Assembly (NCBI GenBank): GCA_963575745.1
Contig: CAUYUJ010001348.1
Coordinates: forward strand, 124,001-188,000
Length of the DNA: 64,000 bases
Reading direction: 5' to 3'
Source of the DNA: Prorocentrum cordatum
Lineage: Eukaryota; Sar; Dinophyceae; Prorocentrales; Prorocentraceae
Notes under the pieces: model-generated
What the model was told of the DNA's origin: nothing
Seen by the model: only the letters and a program-made list of their open reading frames with translations
The model's database searches: none
Made by a program: the position numbers and the translations under genes
In this document: positions 44,550-56,773 of the stretch, piece after piece
Layout of the letters: the number at the start of each line of letters is the position of its first letter
Numbering within the stretch: position 1 is the first letter of the stretch

Positions 44550-45858
44550 CGGAGGGGCGCCCGCGGCCGCCGGGGCGCGCCTGGCGCTCTCGACGGACAA
44601 CGGCAAGCACCGAGATGTCGCAGTTTTTTTTCAAGCCAGGCCCGACGAAAGGCAGCGAGGGGGGCGTGTGGCCTTCTCCAACTAATGCCCGTCCATGCCG
44701 CCGCATCACCCTCGACAGCTCTGCATCTGCGTTCTTAGCTGCGCCGCTGCGTTCGCTCGGCGCGCGCGCGGGCCGCGCCTCGAGTGCTTCGGGGGGCGCA
44801 GCTTTTTGGTGGAACTGCAAGCGACAAGCCTGGCGCTGCGAGCCAAGGGCGCGCCCGCGCGCGGGGCCCAGGCTGGGGCGCGCCTCGGCCCGCACGCGGC
44901 GCAGGCCGCGTCGTCGCGCCGCGCCTGCGACGCGGCCGGCCGGGGGGGGGGCGGATCGAGGCGGGGGCTGCCCAGTGAGGGCGCGACCATCGCGCGCCTC
45001 GTCGCGCATGTGCATGCTGGCTCCCTTTGCGCGCCCGCAGAAGAACCACTCCTCAAATCTGGCGCCGCGTCCCCCGACTAGTGCGAGCCGCCGCCCGGGC
45101 GGCCCGGTCGGCTTGAACTCTCCTGACGGTTTGACGTGGTCAGCTAGCCTGTGAAAGTCGTCAACCAGCGCGTTGGTCGAATTACCATCTAAATAACATA
45201 CAACTTCACCCGGAAAAGCAAGGCGCGCGATTATGGGCTGCGCTGCCGGGATTCCCGGCGCCAATCTGGTCATGCGCATCCTGGTGGGGGGTTGCGCCAG
45301 CGCCGGCCCGACGCGCCCGAGCACGCTGTGGCCCGCAAATTTTGCATGGCCGATCCGCCGAACCTCAGACCCATGACCTCGCGGAACTTCGCGAAGGAAT
45401 AATTCTCGAGCCGCGTCTCCCGCTTGGCCCTTTTTCCGAGGCCGCGCCGCGCAGTGATGCGAAGCGCGCCGCGTGCAAAGCTCATGTGCATATGCGAGCT
45501 TACCTTCACTTAACATGTGGCCATTATCGAACATTTCCTGCAGTCCACAGCGGGCTCGATTAATTCGGCGTGGTTTCAAGTGCAGGGCGCGACGGGGGAT
45601 AGTGCAGCCCGGGGAAGTGCGAGACCGAGCACGCGGCCTACTCCTCCGACATCGCCTTCCCCCCCCCGCCCAGCGGGCCACCCATCGGAGACTGCGGGGC
45701 TCCGCCAGGAGGCCGACGTCGAGAAACCGAAGGATGGGGCGTTCCTGGACAGGATGGCCTCAGAAGAATGGAGCGTTTAGGTCGGGCCTCCTCTCGCGCC
45801 CGCGACTCAGAGACTCTCGCGGAGCCCGAGCGGGCCACCATTCGGCGCCGAGTGGCCT
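44550..45858. other. anonymous GC-rich DNA
   Basis: The minus-strand frame here (45,681 downward) has protein-like composition in parts (for example near 45,100-45,200) but no motif I can name. It could be the decayed 3' part of the LINE at 45.9-47.5 kb. Confidence 0.3.
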
Positions 45859-47509
45859 CTACCATGGCCCCCGCTGCGCGCGATGGGGGCCGCCGCCGGG
45901 AGGTTTCAGCCTGACGACGAGCACGCCGGGACTGAGCTCCTCCCGCTCATCGCAGACCGGGGCCCCAAACGGGCCAAAACGGACGTCGCAGTTGTGCTCC
46001 CCGACGGGCTCCATGTCGGAAAGTTTAGGATCGTCGCGGCACTCGCCATCATGTGCTTGTGCCTTAGGGGCCACCTCGACCAAATGTCGCGCGCGGGCCC
46101 GGAGATTCCCCGCGCGCGTCGCCGGCTCTAGAAGCCGCTGGGCGCTCTGTGGCGCGCAGTCGTTTTCGATCCTATTCAAAACTCCAAGTTTGACAGCGAG
46201 CTACGCGCGCATGGGGCTGGATCGCCCGGGGGATCTCTGGCGCGCCCAGCGCGGACTCAAGTTCTCGATCGCTTTGGGCCAGTCTTGCCACAAAGCCCTT
46301 GGCAGCATCATAAGAGGTTCACCGTGGGCCAGCGAAAAGAATCAACAGTGTCATGCCTGTCATTCTTGTTAATGCTGCTGCCGTGCCAGCCATCGGCGTC
46401 GCGAGGTCAGTTTCTCCCCATTCCCGCCCTCTCGTCTAGCAGCCATTGATGAAACAAACTAGTTGGTCGTTGATCCCGCGAGCCTCTGCCCCAGAAACCA
46501 ATGATGTGTTTCTGCCGAGTGGGCGCCGAACATGATGCCTCTGCAATTGGCGATGGGCCCGCGCGGCCCGGGTCTGAACGGGCCCACCCGCTGGCAATCT
46601 TTAAATCCAGCCGGTTAACGAGGGGCCAAATTCGGAATCAATATGGCGGCGCACTTCTGTCTGGCACCCTGGGGCGCGCCAGTGAAAATGCCGTCGGGCC
46701 CAGTGGCCTCATTTGCGACGAGCGTCTTGATATGGTGCAACAATTCGCGGCATGTCATCAACGTGCCGCTGTTCGTTTTCTCCGCCTCGTGATCAGATTA
46801 TGTGTTGCGCCTGTTGGTTATTGCCCCCAATCGGTTTTCCCCGTCGGTTTTCTTCGTCCGTTTTCTCTGTTGCGCCCGTTGGCTCTTGCCCCCGATCCAA
46901 AACGCCTCTTTCCTCCCGTCCAGCCGCGTATTGTGTGAGCGCTGACGCTAAGTGATATGTATTCTCGATAATGCTGCCGCGCTGGTCAAAGCGAACCTTC
47001 AAGTCCCGATGGCGCTAATTTGTTCTTCTGCCCTCAAATTCTCCGTGCTTGCGCAGTGCCGCCCAGCCCACCTGGGCCAGACCTGCCCGCGTGGCAGAGC
47101 TCAGCTGCTCGACGAAATCCTCGAGCAACTGGTCCTTGGAGGCCTCGGGCAATCTACGGAGGACCTCCCTCGTGCTCTCCGTGCAATCCTTGCCCGCCAG
47201 CCGCCTGTCCACCCTTTCCCAGACGGCGCCTGGGGTCGCGGCCCCTCCCATCGCCTCTGCGCGCCCAGAAACCTGAATATCCCAATCAATATCACCCGGC
47301 CTATCGCGCCGGCCCGCCGATAGCAAAACGGCACCCGGCCCGTGCGCGCGCGCGGCGTCGCGCATGCTCCGCGCGCGGACAGCTTGTCTCACTTTGCCGA
47401 GGCGCTTCCTGAAAGGGGGTCGCCTGGCCAGGGTCTTGGAAGGCCTCCTTGTCGCGCCTGAGCCGTTGAACGCATCTCCTAGCTGTGCCCGTCGATCTGA
47501 GCTTCGCAA
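45859..47509 (-). pseudogene. second LINE-type reverse transcriptase, heavily decayed
   Basis: Minus strand. Upstream frame 47,509-47,015 (text AVWERVDRRLAGKDCTES, then LLEDFVEQLSSATRAG) is protein-like. Below it come RELLHHIKTLVANEATGPDG (GPDG complementary to about 46,688-46,701), then AAILIPN, NCRGIMFGAHSAETHHWFLG and, near 46,330-46,200, SYDAAKGFVARLAQSD, which sits where RT motif A is expected. Stops and frameshifts separate these. GPDG plus NxRGI plus His-His-x-Phe-Leu suits a LINE RT clade different from the one at 28.6-30.1 kb. Assignment rests on motif order only. A tandem duplication (TGTTGCGCCTGTTGG / TGTTGCGCCCGTTGG, about 68 bp apart) lies at 46,802-46,905. Confidence 0.45.
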
Positions 47510-49506
47510 CCGCGGGCCGACTGTCGTGGGCGCGCGCGTTAGTGTCTAGATCGTGCACGGCGGCGTTCGGACAACAGTGACTGCCAGTCCTCCGACGAAG
47601 CTGCTTGATCAATCACGCGATGCTTCCTAATCCTGGGGGCCGCCCAGATTGGCTCCGTCTGATCGAGATTGGCGCGTCGCGCTGGCCGCGCAGAGCTGCG
47701 CCGCCAGGAGGTGGGCGCGTCGCATCTCCTTCCTAATCACCACCGTGCCTGCGTCCAACTGTTCCAACTGCTAATGAAAGGTCCTCGCCAAATCTCGCGC
47801 TGGCATCACTGAGAGGGATCTAATGCGTGCGATGATGCAACTCTTTCCCCGCCTATCCCTCTGCCGATCAGAGCCCTCGCCGCCATCGTGTAAGGCGCGC
47901 ATGCGCGCATGCGTGCGTGTGTGTCCTCGGGCGCGCTGCACTTCGCGATGAAGTATCTAGGGGCTGGCGCGCGCGCGTGACGTGCTTCTTTTGGACGCGC
48001 AGCTTGGCGCCCCCCATCGACCCCGCGCGCCCGGCCCGGCGCCGCCCGGAACTCCGCCCCCGAGCGCGTGTCCTTCAGAGCCCCAGGCGCCGAGCTGCAA
48101 CGCCCCAGGGGGGGCCCTTGCACCTTCGGGGTTGCGCGCTTCCTGGGCCCCTGCGAGACCGACGCCCTAGCCCCGACGCTGCTGCCTCGAGATCTCCCCG
48201 ACGACCATTGCGGTTCTCGCCGCCGCGGCCCGCGCGTCTCTCGCCGACGCTTCGTCGAGCGAGGCCGCCTTGACGCGGGGCCCGACGCGCGTCTGATCTA
48301 CGGGGGGGTTCGGGGGCACCGTTGAGAGGCGACCAAGGGGCGCTTGGGGGCGGCGGCGCGCCGCGCGCCCCGGTCGCTGCGGGGGCGTGCCAGACGCGCG
48401 GCCTGCGTCGCCCGCATAGGCCACGACCAAGCCACGCCCCCGCTGAATCACGTGGCTTGGCGGGCGGACCAAGTTGACTCAGCGCAGGAGTCTCCGGCGA
48501 CAAAATCTGCAAATCATCGCAAAGATTGCGCGCGCATCCTTTGACGCGCCATAACGTGGCCGCGCGCGTCGGCCTAGCCTGATGGCGCACCGCATGCGTG
48601 ATGTGCAACTTCGCGATCCGTGCGTGGCGCTACCTGTCCATGAGCGATACCAGCCGCCCATTGATTGATGCGGCATCTGCCAAACATTGGCAAGCGATGG
48701 GGGCTGGCCCCAATCTGGGGCCGCAACAAGCTAGAGGCCACATTGGAGACCAGTCCTCGCGGGCTCAACTGGCGCGCTGGTGACCTCATCGCTGGAAAAC
48801 CCGATTGATGTAGATGGCGGCGCGCCCGCGCTGTCGCCGCCGACGCAGTGCGCGACTCTGGCCTGGCCAACTGCCGCGACTTCGAAGGCCTGAGCAATGC
48901 CACCATGAGCGCCTTAAGTGGAGCGACGCAGCGCAGGAGAACTCGTCTGGCGCCGAAGCAATCTGACGAACCACATATTTTGCCATCGGGCGTCACTTGA
49001 GGCTTCGGGCTCGTTCCTCGGAGGAAACGTCTACGGCTGTCTCGGATTACTTTCCACCAAATCGCACGCCTGCGGAACATTTGCATATTCGCCATGAGCG
49101 CGTGCGCCTCATGGCGCTGGTGCGCGAGACTCAAGACGGGCCCGGCTCGCAGCCCCCCGGGCCGCCGAGGCCGCGGGCCCATGGGGGGAGGTGGTGGGCG
49201 AGATGGGAGAAAGGCTCAAAACCATAATCCTGGAGGTTGCATGCCGCGCACTCTCCCGAATTCCTGTCTTGTCAAGGAGCCCCGCGCCCGCCGCACCTCG
49301 ACTGGCCCACCGTGGGCCCAGACGGGAGTGCGGGAGGTCCACCCGCGCAACGAGCACCCCTACATCCAAGGCCCTCCAGTAAACGCGCCCGGAAGGCTTC
49401 GTGACTACGGGGATCGTGGCGGCTTTTCTTCCTCAGGCAGGCGCCGGCGAATATCCACCTAAATCGGAGACGCACATCATCTTGCTGCTCGCCTCCCCCT
49501 GATCTG

Positions 49507-49537
<31 letters not shown>

Positions 49538-50017
49538 CGCGACTCCTACTCAGGAGGGAGGGAAAGTGGGGGGAGAGGAACGGGAGGGGGCAGAGGAAGC
49601 GGAAATGGAGTGCGGGAGAAGTAGCTTCCGAGAGTTTGAAGACACGCCGAACACATCCAGAACCTATGGAATCTTCGGGAGCCGGCATGAACCTGTGGAC
49701 GATCATTCGAAGCCCACCAACATCATGCGAACACTTCTGAAAACTCAACGTTCAGAAAACAGGCGCTGGAAGCGCTTCGTTCTTTCCAAGCTCTCCCCAA
49801 GCTTCCGGACTGTCAAGAGCCGATCTTGGGGGCGGCCGCCAAACGGCTCCCAACCCAGGTCAGACATATGGGACCAGCGGACACCCCTTCACGCTGACCC
49901 CCCTTACAATCCCTCCCGACTGATCCGGCACCTCCGCAGGCCTCCACGTCTTCTGAGAAGGTCTTCTCCGTCTCACTTCCCCCCCTCGCTCGCCGCCGAC
50001 AGGAGGGAGGAGGGAGG
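47510..50017. other. anonymous GC-rich DNA
   Basis: No gene recognised. A (TGC)n run lies at about 49,507-49,538. Confidence 0.35.
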
Positions 50018-50145
50018 GTGAGAAGGATGAGGAAGAGGAGGAGGAGGAGGAGGAGAAGGAGGAGGGTGAGAAGGATGAGGAAGAGGAGGAGGAGGAGGAG
50101 GAGGAGGAGGAGGAGGAGGAGGAGGAGGAGGGGGAGGAGGAGGGT
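50018..50145 (+). repeat. GGA microsatellite with internal duplication
   Basis: (GGA)n interrupted by two copies of GGGTGAGAAGGATGAGGAAG (50,016-50,035 and 50,064-50,083). Confidence 0.9.
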
Positions 50146-51916
50146 CTCTGGCTCCCTGCCTCCGGGGACGCTTGGGCCGCAAGGCCATCCGAACCCGACG
50201 CGGGCCGCGGCGGCCCCAGCGGCCTGCGGCGACCGACAGCGGGAAGACCACGGCCACCGGCGCCTTCGGGCCGCGCTGTGCCGCGCCCCGCCGCGGGGAA
50301 GCGTTCCGGGAGGAAGGAGACGGGCTTTGAAGCATGGGGCTCTCGCGTTGCACGTGCATGCGTCGGGAGGGAGGAGGAACGGAGGAGAGGGGGAGGACGC
50401 GTGCATGCAAGCGAGAGAGAGGAGGGGAGAGAGGGATGCCAGGGGGACCATGAGGAGTGCAAATGAGGGAGGATGAACAGAAGGCAGGAATAGGGACGAG
50501 GAGGGGGAATGAGGAGGGAAAGCGGGAACGGAGCGAAGTGAAGGGAGGAACAGAGAGGACACACAATACAACACAGCATAGCAAGACTCACAAGAGCGAA
50601 CACCCGATGGCCACCTTACGAAGCTGGTGAACATATCTCTGCCAAGCAGGCTCAAGCTCTCAGATGAGCGCAATATGACTGAGGAAAGCGGCTCGGTGAA
50701 ACGACGGTTCACGGCGGTGTGCGCCAAAGTCGCATCGACACGAAGGCCGAAAGGCCGCGAACGTTGTGCACTCAAGCTCGTCGCACCCGTGCATTCAAGA
50801 CTGATGCAATACACTGCGTTTGCTGACTGTATACTGGCCGACCTGACGTCGCCCTGCAACATTCGTCTTTGACCTTCTGGCGGGTGTTCACATACGCACA
50901 ACACACACACGTCCGCGTGGATACCGAGAATGGGTGATGTGCATAGCGTGCATGTGGAAGATACTATCATACGACATCAAACGAAACTACTGAGAAGAAC
51001 TAGCAACACCGTCGAGCACGTGTTGATTCTGAGTTCACAGCAGTTGGTATCCGGAGTGGAAGCGCATGTTCGGACAATAAACGAGCCATCTGCTGCGTGT
51101 GGAAAAACAATGCCGAGGCGGCTCATGTATCGTGAACGATTGTGTTGATGAGAGCTGGGGCAAACAAACCAACAGCACAGAGGAAACGTGCGCGATTGGC
51201 AACACACACATGAGCGAATCATGTGCCGATGCTTTACATGGAGTGCCTGCTGTCCAAGCGCCAAGTTGCACATGTATGCTGCACGCAGGCCTCGTTATCA
51301 GGGGTGCTCGCCCCTGTGAGGCTTCGAGCCGAGCTGAGAGGGAGGATGAGGGGGTGGGGGAGCGAGAGGGACGAGGGAACAAGACGAGGATTAATCGGAT
51401 GATTTTGTGAAATGTAAAATTGCCCTGCAAGCGTCTCAATGTTGTCGGAGAGTGCCGGAGGATTGCGAGATATTCAGGGGGGGCGCATGGACGAAGGAGG
51501 AAAGGCGAAGAGGTTGGGAGGGGGGGAAGAAGATGGGTGGGGGAGAGGGTGCAGCGGGCTTGGTGGTTCCCCAGTTCCCTCTTGCCTTCTCCTCCTCGTC
51601 CTCCTTCTCCTCCTCCCTACCACTCGCACGCGCTGCGCCCGCACGGGATTCGGGTGAGGAAGGTGGATGCGGAACACTCCACTTCCCCCCCCCGCCCTTC
51701 CCGTGGAGAGCGTTGGCTGACCCTCCCCACCCAGTCCTGGCCGCAAGCGAGCACGTTCGAGATCGTCCCCGCGGCCGTCAAGGCCAGGTTGAATGCAAAG
51801 TACACGGCCTTTGCGGGAGAGATACGTCGGAGGAACGAGAGTGCGGCCGCTCTTTTTCATCGAAATCGGGTGCAAGGCGCTGTCGCCGACGCCCGACCGA
51901 AGCGCCACTTCCAGTC
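50146..51916. other. anonymous DNA
   Basis: Purine-rich at 50,350-50,560, AT-richer at 50,590-51,300; no gene assigned. Confidence 0.35.
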
Positions 51917-52105
51917 TTGGGTCGGACGAACACGGGGGATATCAAAAGGGGGCAAACGAACGAATCAGCTGCACCCGCTGGTTTTCCTGGCGCCACCCGG
52001 CGCGTCAGGAACGACCGTGTGTCGAGAAACGGGATGGGCGGCGGGTCCGAGACACGCTGCGCGAATAGATTTCGTACCCCCCTGTCCCAAATCTCTCCAA
52101 GCCTG
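51917..52105 (+). mobile_element. diverged copy of MITE family M3
   Basis: Left TTGGGTCGGACGAACACGGG, then GGGGGATATCAAAAGGGGG, GAATCAGCTG and GCTGGTTTTCCTGGCGCCAC, with ATTTCGTACCCCCC towards the right end. All have counterparts in order in 18,584-18,779. End positions are approximate and no target duplication is visible. Confidence 0.65.
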
Positions 52106-53700
52106 GGTCACCGACGTCATGTCCTGCGTCGCGACGCGCGATGCGCAATCATCTTTGCGCCCTCGCCCGGACACCCCTCGAGAAGAACAGCAAAGCAGCC
52201 CCAGCGGTGACGCGCGAAGCGTGGTTATCCTCTTTGGGTGACCAGGCTTTTCGCCCGCCTCTTCCGGAGCCCCAGTTCAAACCCCCGGCTAGTTCCTCCC
52301 TCCTATCTCCCTCCTATCCTTCCCCCCCTCGTAGCCTCGCCATCCCCCCCCCCAACCCACAAACTCGCTCATTCCCTCGACCCCCCCCGCCTCCCTCGAC
52401 CACCCCTTCTTCAATCCTCCCATCTCTCACCATACTCCCATCCCTCCCCTCCTTCATCGGCTTTCCTCCCTCCCTCTCTTGTCCTCAATCCATCTCCCTT
52501 CGGGTCAACGCCTCCTCGTCAGCCAGACACCTCCCACAGCTCACTAACCTCTGACAAACAAAGAACTGCGTGCACCAAGCGGCACGTTATTCTTGAAACG
52601 TGGGACTGCCATCGTGGCACAACGCTTTCACAACGGCTTCCCATTCACTCTGCGGCATGTGGCCAAACAACGAATTCGACCTCTCGGCACCGCTGGCTGC
52701 TGTCAGCGCATCCTCAAAGACATCCTTCGCCCAACCTGTCGTGTGTCTGCCTCGGCGTCTTCGGCGCGCTGGCTCCTTTGTCTGAAATGACAGATCACTC
52801 GGGTCGAGCACTTTCTGCACAGAAGAATGGAGGGTCGTTCTCGCCAGAACGCTCCGGAGCGAAGACGACGCGGCTGGCCACCCTCGACAACGAATGGCGG
52901 CGTCCTCCGCCTCCGGAACTGTCCGTGGAACCCTGGCGGCCTTCGAAGGAAGGCCTCCAGAAGCCCCGGAGGCCCCCCACCCAGAAGCCCCCCCCCACCC
53001 AGAGACGCCCAAAGGTATCGATCGATCCTCGAACCTCGGTCCTCGCCTTTCGGCGGCGACGCGGATGGCCGAACCCCCCGCGACGGGCGGCGGCCTTCAA
53101 GCTCTGCCACCGGTCCTCGTCGTCCGGGCGCTGCTCGCCCTGCGGCGCCGCGAGGGCGCCCTCCTGCTCGTGCCTCCCTCTCTCCCCGAGCTCCTCCACC
53201 TTCTCATCCTGCCCCTCTTCCCTCTCCCCCTTCCTCCCCCCTCCTGCTCATCCTCCTTCTCTCCCTTCTACCTCTCGCTTCGTCCTCATCCATCCCCCCC
53301 TCGCCCCCCTCGCCTTGCTTCTCCCTCTCACCATCCTCCTCCGCCTCCTGCCTGTCCACCCCCTCTCCTCCTCCCTAATGCTCCAGGTGCCCTTTTTCCT
53401 GCTCCGACCTGCCCCTCCTTCTTTCCAGCCTCTCAGACTGCTGTCAAACGCCATCCCAAAGCGTGCGCAATGACCATCAGGCCCGCGCCTTTGTCGGCCC
53501 GATGCCCGAGAGCGGAGAAGGGTTTCTCTTCCACTCCCGTTCACTTCTCCCCTCATTTTGCCCTTCTCTCCTCTATTCCGTTGTTCTACTCACTTACACT
53601 TTCTCCCCCTTCACCCTGCCCTCCTCCCTTCTCGCGTCCTCCCCATGACTCCTCATCCTCTCACCAGACGGGAAGAGGAGGGATGCCGATTGTTCATTGA
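52106..53700 (+). repeat. pyrimidine-rich tract with a mixed-composition island
   Basis: CT-rich at 52,250-52,520 and 53,160-53,660 on the plus strand; the intervening 52,550-53,150 has normal composition and holds a possible minus-strand exon. The long plus-strand frames are Pro/Ser/Leu low complexity. Confidence 0.6.
52587..52760 (-). other. possible exon, unknown protein
   Basis: The minus-strand text GWAKDVFEDALTAASGAERS followed by FGHMPQSEWEAVVKALCHDG ends at a stop at 52,587. It looks like a folded protein segment, unlike the surrounding low complexity. No family recognised; boundaries upstream not defined. Confidence 0.28.
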
Positions 53701-53838
53701 CCACCAGATGAGTGGAGAAGGAGAGGGTGCATGAAGCGATGGAGGATCGGATGTGCGAGTGGGGAATTGGAGATGGGTGAGGTTTTGGGCGGGCGGGAGA
53801 GGGGCAAGTGTGATCGAGGCAAAAGGGGCGAGGAGCAA

Positions 53839-53942
53839 TCTCCTCGGGCTGGCCGTTCTGGCCGACATCGGGCGGCGTTCCCGCGCCGTCTATGGGCGAA
53901 CGGAACATTGGCGCCGCCATGCTGGCCCACGCTGGAATTCCC
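53839..53942 (+). repeat. 104-bp dispersed direct repeat, copy 1
   Basis: It contains GGCCGTTCTGGCCGACATCG, GGCGGCGTTCCCGCGCCGTC and TATGGGCGAACGGAACATTG, all repeated 599 bp downstream with only a few differences at the edges. Confidence 0.9.
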
Positions 53943-54437
53943 GAGTGGCCCGCCTGGCCGGAACACCGCCACCGCCACGAATGAGCGCCAACCAAGGGAG
54001 GCAGCGGGTGGGTTACAAGCCGAAGCTGGCACTCCGCCCGCGAACCCTGCGCAGCCGAGCGGCCAACCCACGAACGCCAACCCGCGAGTGCCACGGCTTG
54101 GCCCTCTTGGGGGCGCCGCCGCCTCGATGGCCTCCGGAATCAACCAACCTAGCCACTCAGCCAAGCTAGCGACAGCAACCATAAGCGCGGCCAATCATCC
54201 AGAGCGCCAAGGCACCCGTGGCACAGGGAGGCCGCCAATCAACCACCAAGACAGCCGAGCACCCGAGCAGCGAGGACGGAGGAAGAGGACCGCCTGCCAT
54301 CCAGCAGCGACCAGGCCGCGAGGATTCCCCTGTCTTTGCGCAGAAGCGGAGAGGGGCGAAAACCAAGAGGCCCACAAGGGCCCGCCCTGAGATTTTCCTG
54401 CCCCGCAGACCGCCACGCGGAATGCGGGCTATGAAAA

Positions 54438-54541
54438 TCTCTTCGGGCCGGCCGTTCTGGCCGACATCGGGCGGCGTTCCCGCGCCGTCTATGGGCGAAC
54501 GGAACATTGGCGCCGCCGGGCTGGCCCACAATGGAATCCCC
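54438..54541 (+). repeat. 104-bp dispersed direct repeat, copy 2
   Basis: Near-identical copy of 53,839-53,942 in the same orientation. The first 5 bases of similarity lie in TCTCNTCGGG context. No target duplication seen. Confidence 0.9.
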
Positions 54542-54888
54542 AACGGGGCCCAATGCATCCAGGGTGGGCCACGTCGCCAACGCAACCTGCGAGCAGAAAC
54601 GGCGGGAACACCGAGCAGGCGCGAGATGCGCGCGGACGTGCTCGGACAACTTTTTTTCCAAACGCCCGCTGCGTCCGAGCGCGCTAGATATCCTCGTCGC
54701 CACGCGAACCGGAATACTTTGCCAGCCACTGCGCGGCCGTGACCTCGCCCCTGGACTGGGCCGTCGCGTAGCCGAAGGCAGCGAGCCCCCCTGGCCCCTG
54801 GACCAGAATAGCGCAGAAGGCCCACCAGAACGTAGCGCATCATCTGCAAATCCTCGCCGGGACGCGCGCGCCCCCCAATGCTGCGCCT

Positions 54889-54908
54889 GGGGGGGGGGGG
54901 GGGGGGGG
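54889..54908 (+). repeat. G20 homopolymer
   Basis: Twenty consecutive G, within otherwise anonymous GC-rich DNA (54,542-56,200) in which I could not assign a gene. Confidence 0.95.
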
Positions 54909-56200
54909 CGAGCGCCGCGGCCCTGGCCTCGAGAAAGCCCGGCGCTTCTGCATGCCGGGTGCGTACAAATGGCTCCGAGGAGCCCCGTCTTCGCGCGAAC
55001 ACCTCCGTGAAACATCCACTGGGATGTTGTAGCATTTCCTGCGCGTGAGCGTTGAAACGCCATCAGTGCCATTCCGTGCAAAGCGGCATGGGGCGGCAGC
55101 CGGCCCCGGAAATGACGCCTCGGACCTCGGAGTATCGCGAACAGAAGTGTCTCGTCGCCGCCCAGGACAAAGCCGGATCAGGCCGCCCCGCGCCAGACGC
55201 CCAGCAGATCAGCGCCCTGGTCTGCGTTGTCGACGCTCGGGCGCGCGGGCGGGGCCGACTGGCCGCCGCCTTCTCCGCCCCTCGCACCGGCCGGGCTGCG
55301 TCTGCCAGCTCGCCCGCCGGGGCGCGGAAGAGCGCCGGCGCGGGGCGGGCGCGTGAGCAATGGCGCCCCAGCGACGCGCTGCTACTGAAGAGCGCGCCAG
55401 GGCGGCCAGGGCGGTGCGCCGTCGAGCGCCGCAGCCTTGCCCCAAAACTGCACCGCGCTGGCGCGCCGTGCTGCGCTGCGCCTCCATCTGGCGAACTAAA
55501 TCCAGGCAGCTCGGATTTCGCAGGCGTCCGCCGTGGCGCTGCCTGTCCGGGCTCGCCCGTCAGCAGCCCGTGGGCCGGCCCTCGCTTCTCCGAAAAGGGG
55601 AAGTCGGCAGTCGACCCATGTCGCGGAGAGCGTTCGCAAGGACGTGCGGAGGCACGGGTGTCTGCCCCCTCCTGGCCATATCCACCGTCGCCAAGGCCGC
55701 CGCGCCCCTATCTGTGGTACCCGAAGAACTGCTTGGTTCTGCCGGCTGGACTTGCGGATGGGGCGGCCGCCTGCGCGTCGCAGCGGCAACGGAGCTGGCG
55801 TCTGCAGCTTGGCTCTGCCGCGTCAGTTTCGGCGCAATTCCAGGAATCTCGCCGCGACAGCGGGAGAGCAGCGCGCCAACGGCGCCCAGACAAGATAACA
55901 ATTCTCTGTTCCTAAGCCGGCGAAATCCAGAGGATCTGCAACCTCGAGGGCGCCCAGTTGGCCGCGCAGCACGCCCGGTGAAGGCCCTGGGGGGTGCGCT
56001 CTCGCAGCTTGGCGGATCAAGTCGGCCGCTGCGCGCGGCGAGCGCGGACGGTCAGGGCGCGCCCCAGGATGAGCTTCGGCGCGGGGCTGGGCCGACGCTG
56101 CTGCCCGGGCGTGGCTCTCAGCAATCAGATTGAGCATCTCAGCCGACCAGGCTGCGGAGGCAACGGGATGTGCAGCTGAGCAGACGGCGGCAACGGCGCA
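54909..56200. other. anonymous GC-rich DNA
   Basis: Long frames on both strands, expected at this GC content; no motif seen. It lies 3' of the RT-RNase H remnant and could hold decayed downstream parts of that element, but I cannot show it. Confidence 0.35.
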
Positions 56201-56690
56201 GATCGGCGACCTGAGCCGCTGCGCATTCCTGGCCAGCGAAGAAGCGCTCGAAGCGGCAATCTGAGCAACGAAGCGGCCGAATCCGCATCCCGGGCGCCAA
56301 AGCGCCTGACTCGGCAATGTGGGCGCCGGCAAACCGAGCGCCAAAGCGACCGAATCGGCAATTTGCGCGCCGAAGCGCCAGAAATGGTCAAACCGGCGAT
56401 CAGGACACCAAAACGCCCAAATCCGCAACCTGGGCAGTGGATCGATGAAATCGGCAGTTGAGGCCCCGAGCAACCCCAAATCGGCAACCTGGGCCCGGAA
56501 GCGAATCGGCAATCTCAGCACCGAAGGCGCCCGATCGCCAGGATCAGCAATCAGAGGGCCAAGCCGCCAACATTTTGGGCATCAGAGCGGCCGAATCGGC
56601 AATCCAGGCACCAAAGCCCAAGTTGGCCACCTGGGCACCGAAACGCTCGAATGGGCAATCTGAGCATAGGAGCCGCGCAAACTTTCGCGG
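56200..56690 (-). repeat. degenerate satellite, period about 35-40 bp
   Basis: The plus-strand word CCGAATCGGCAAT(C/T)TG, followed by a GCACCGAAGCGC-type word, recurs at least nine times with variation. Minus-strand translation repeats Phe-Gly-Ala-Gln-Ile-Ala-Asp-Ser. Confidence 0.78.
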
Positions 56691-56773
56691 GCGAATCGCC
56701 AATCTGGAAGCAGACCATGGCCCGCAGACGATTGGACGATGAAACTTATTTTCCATTCGGGGCAACGCAACTC

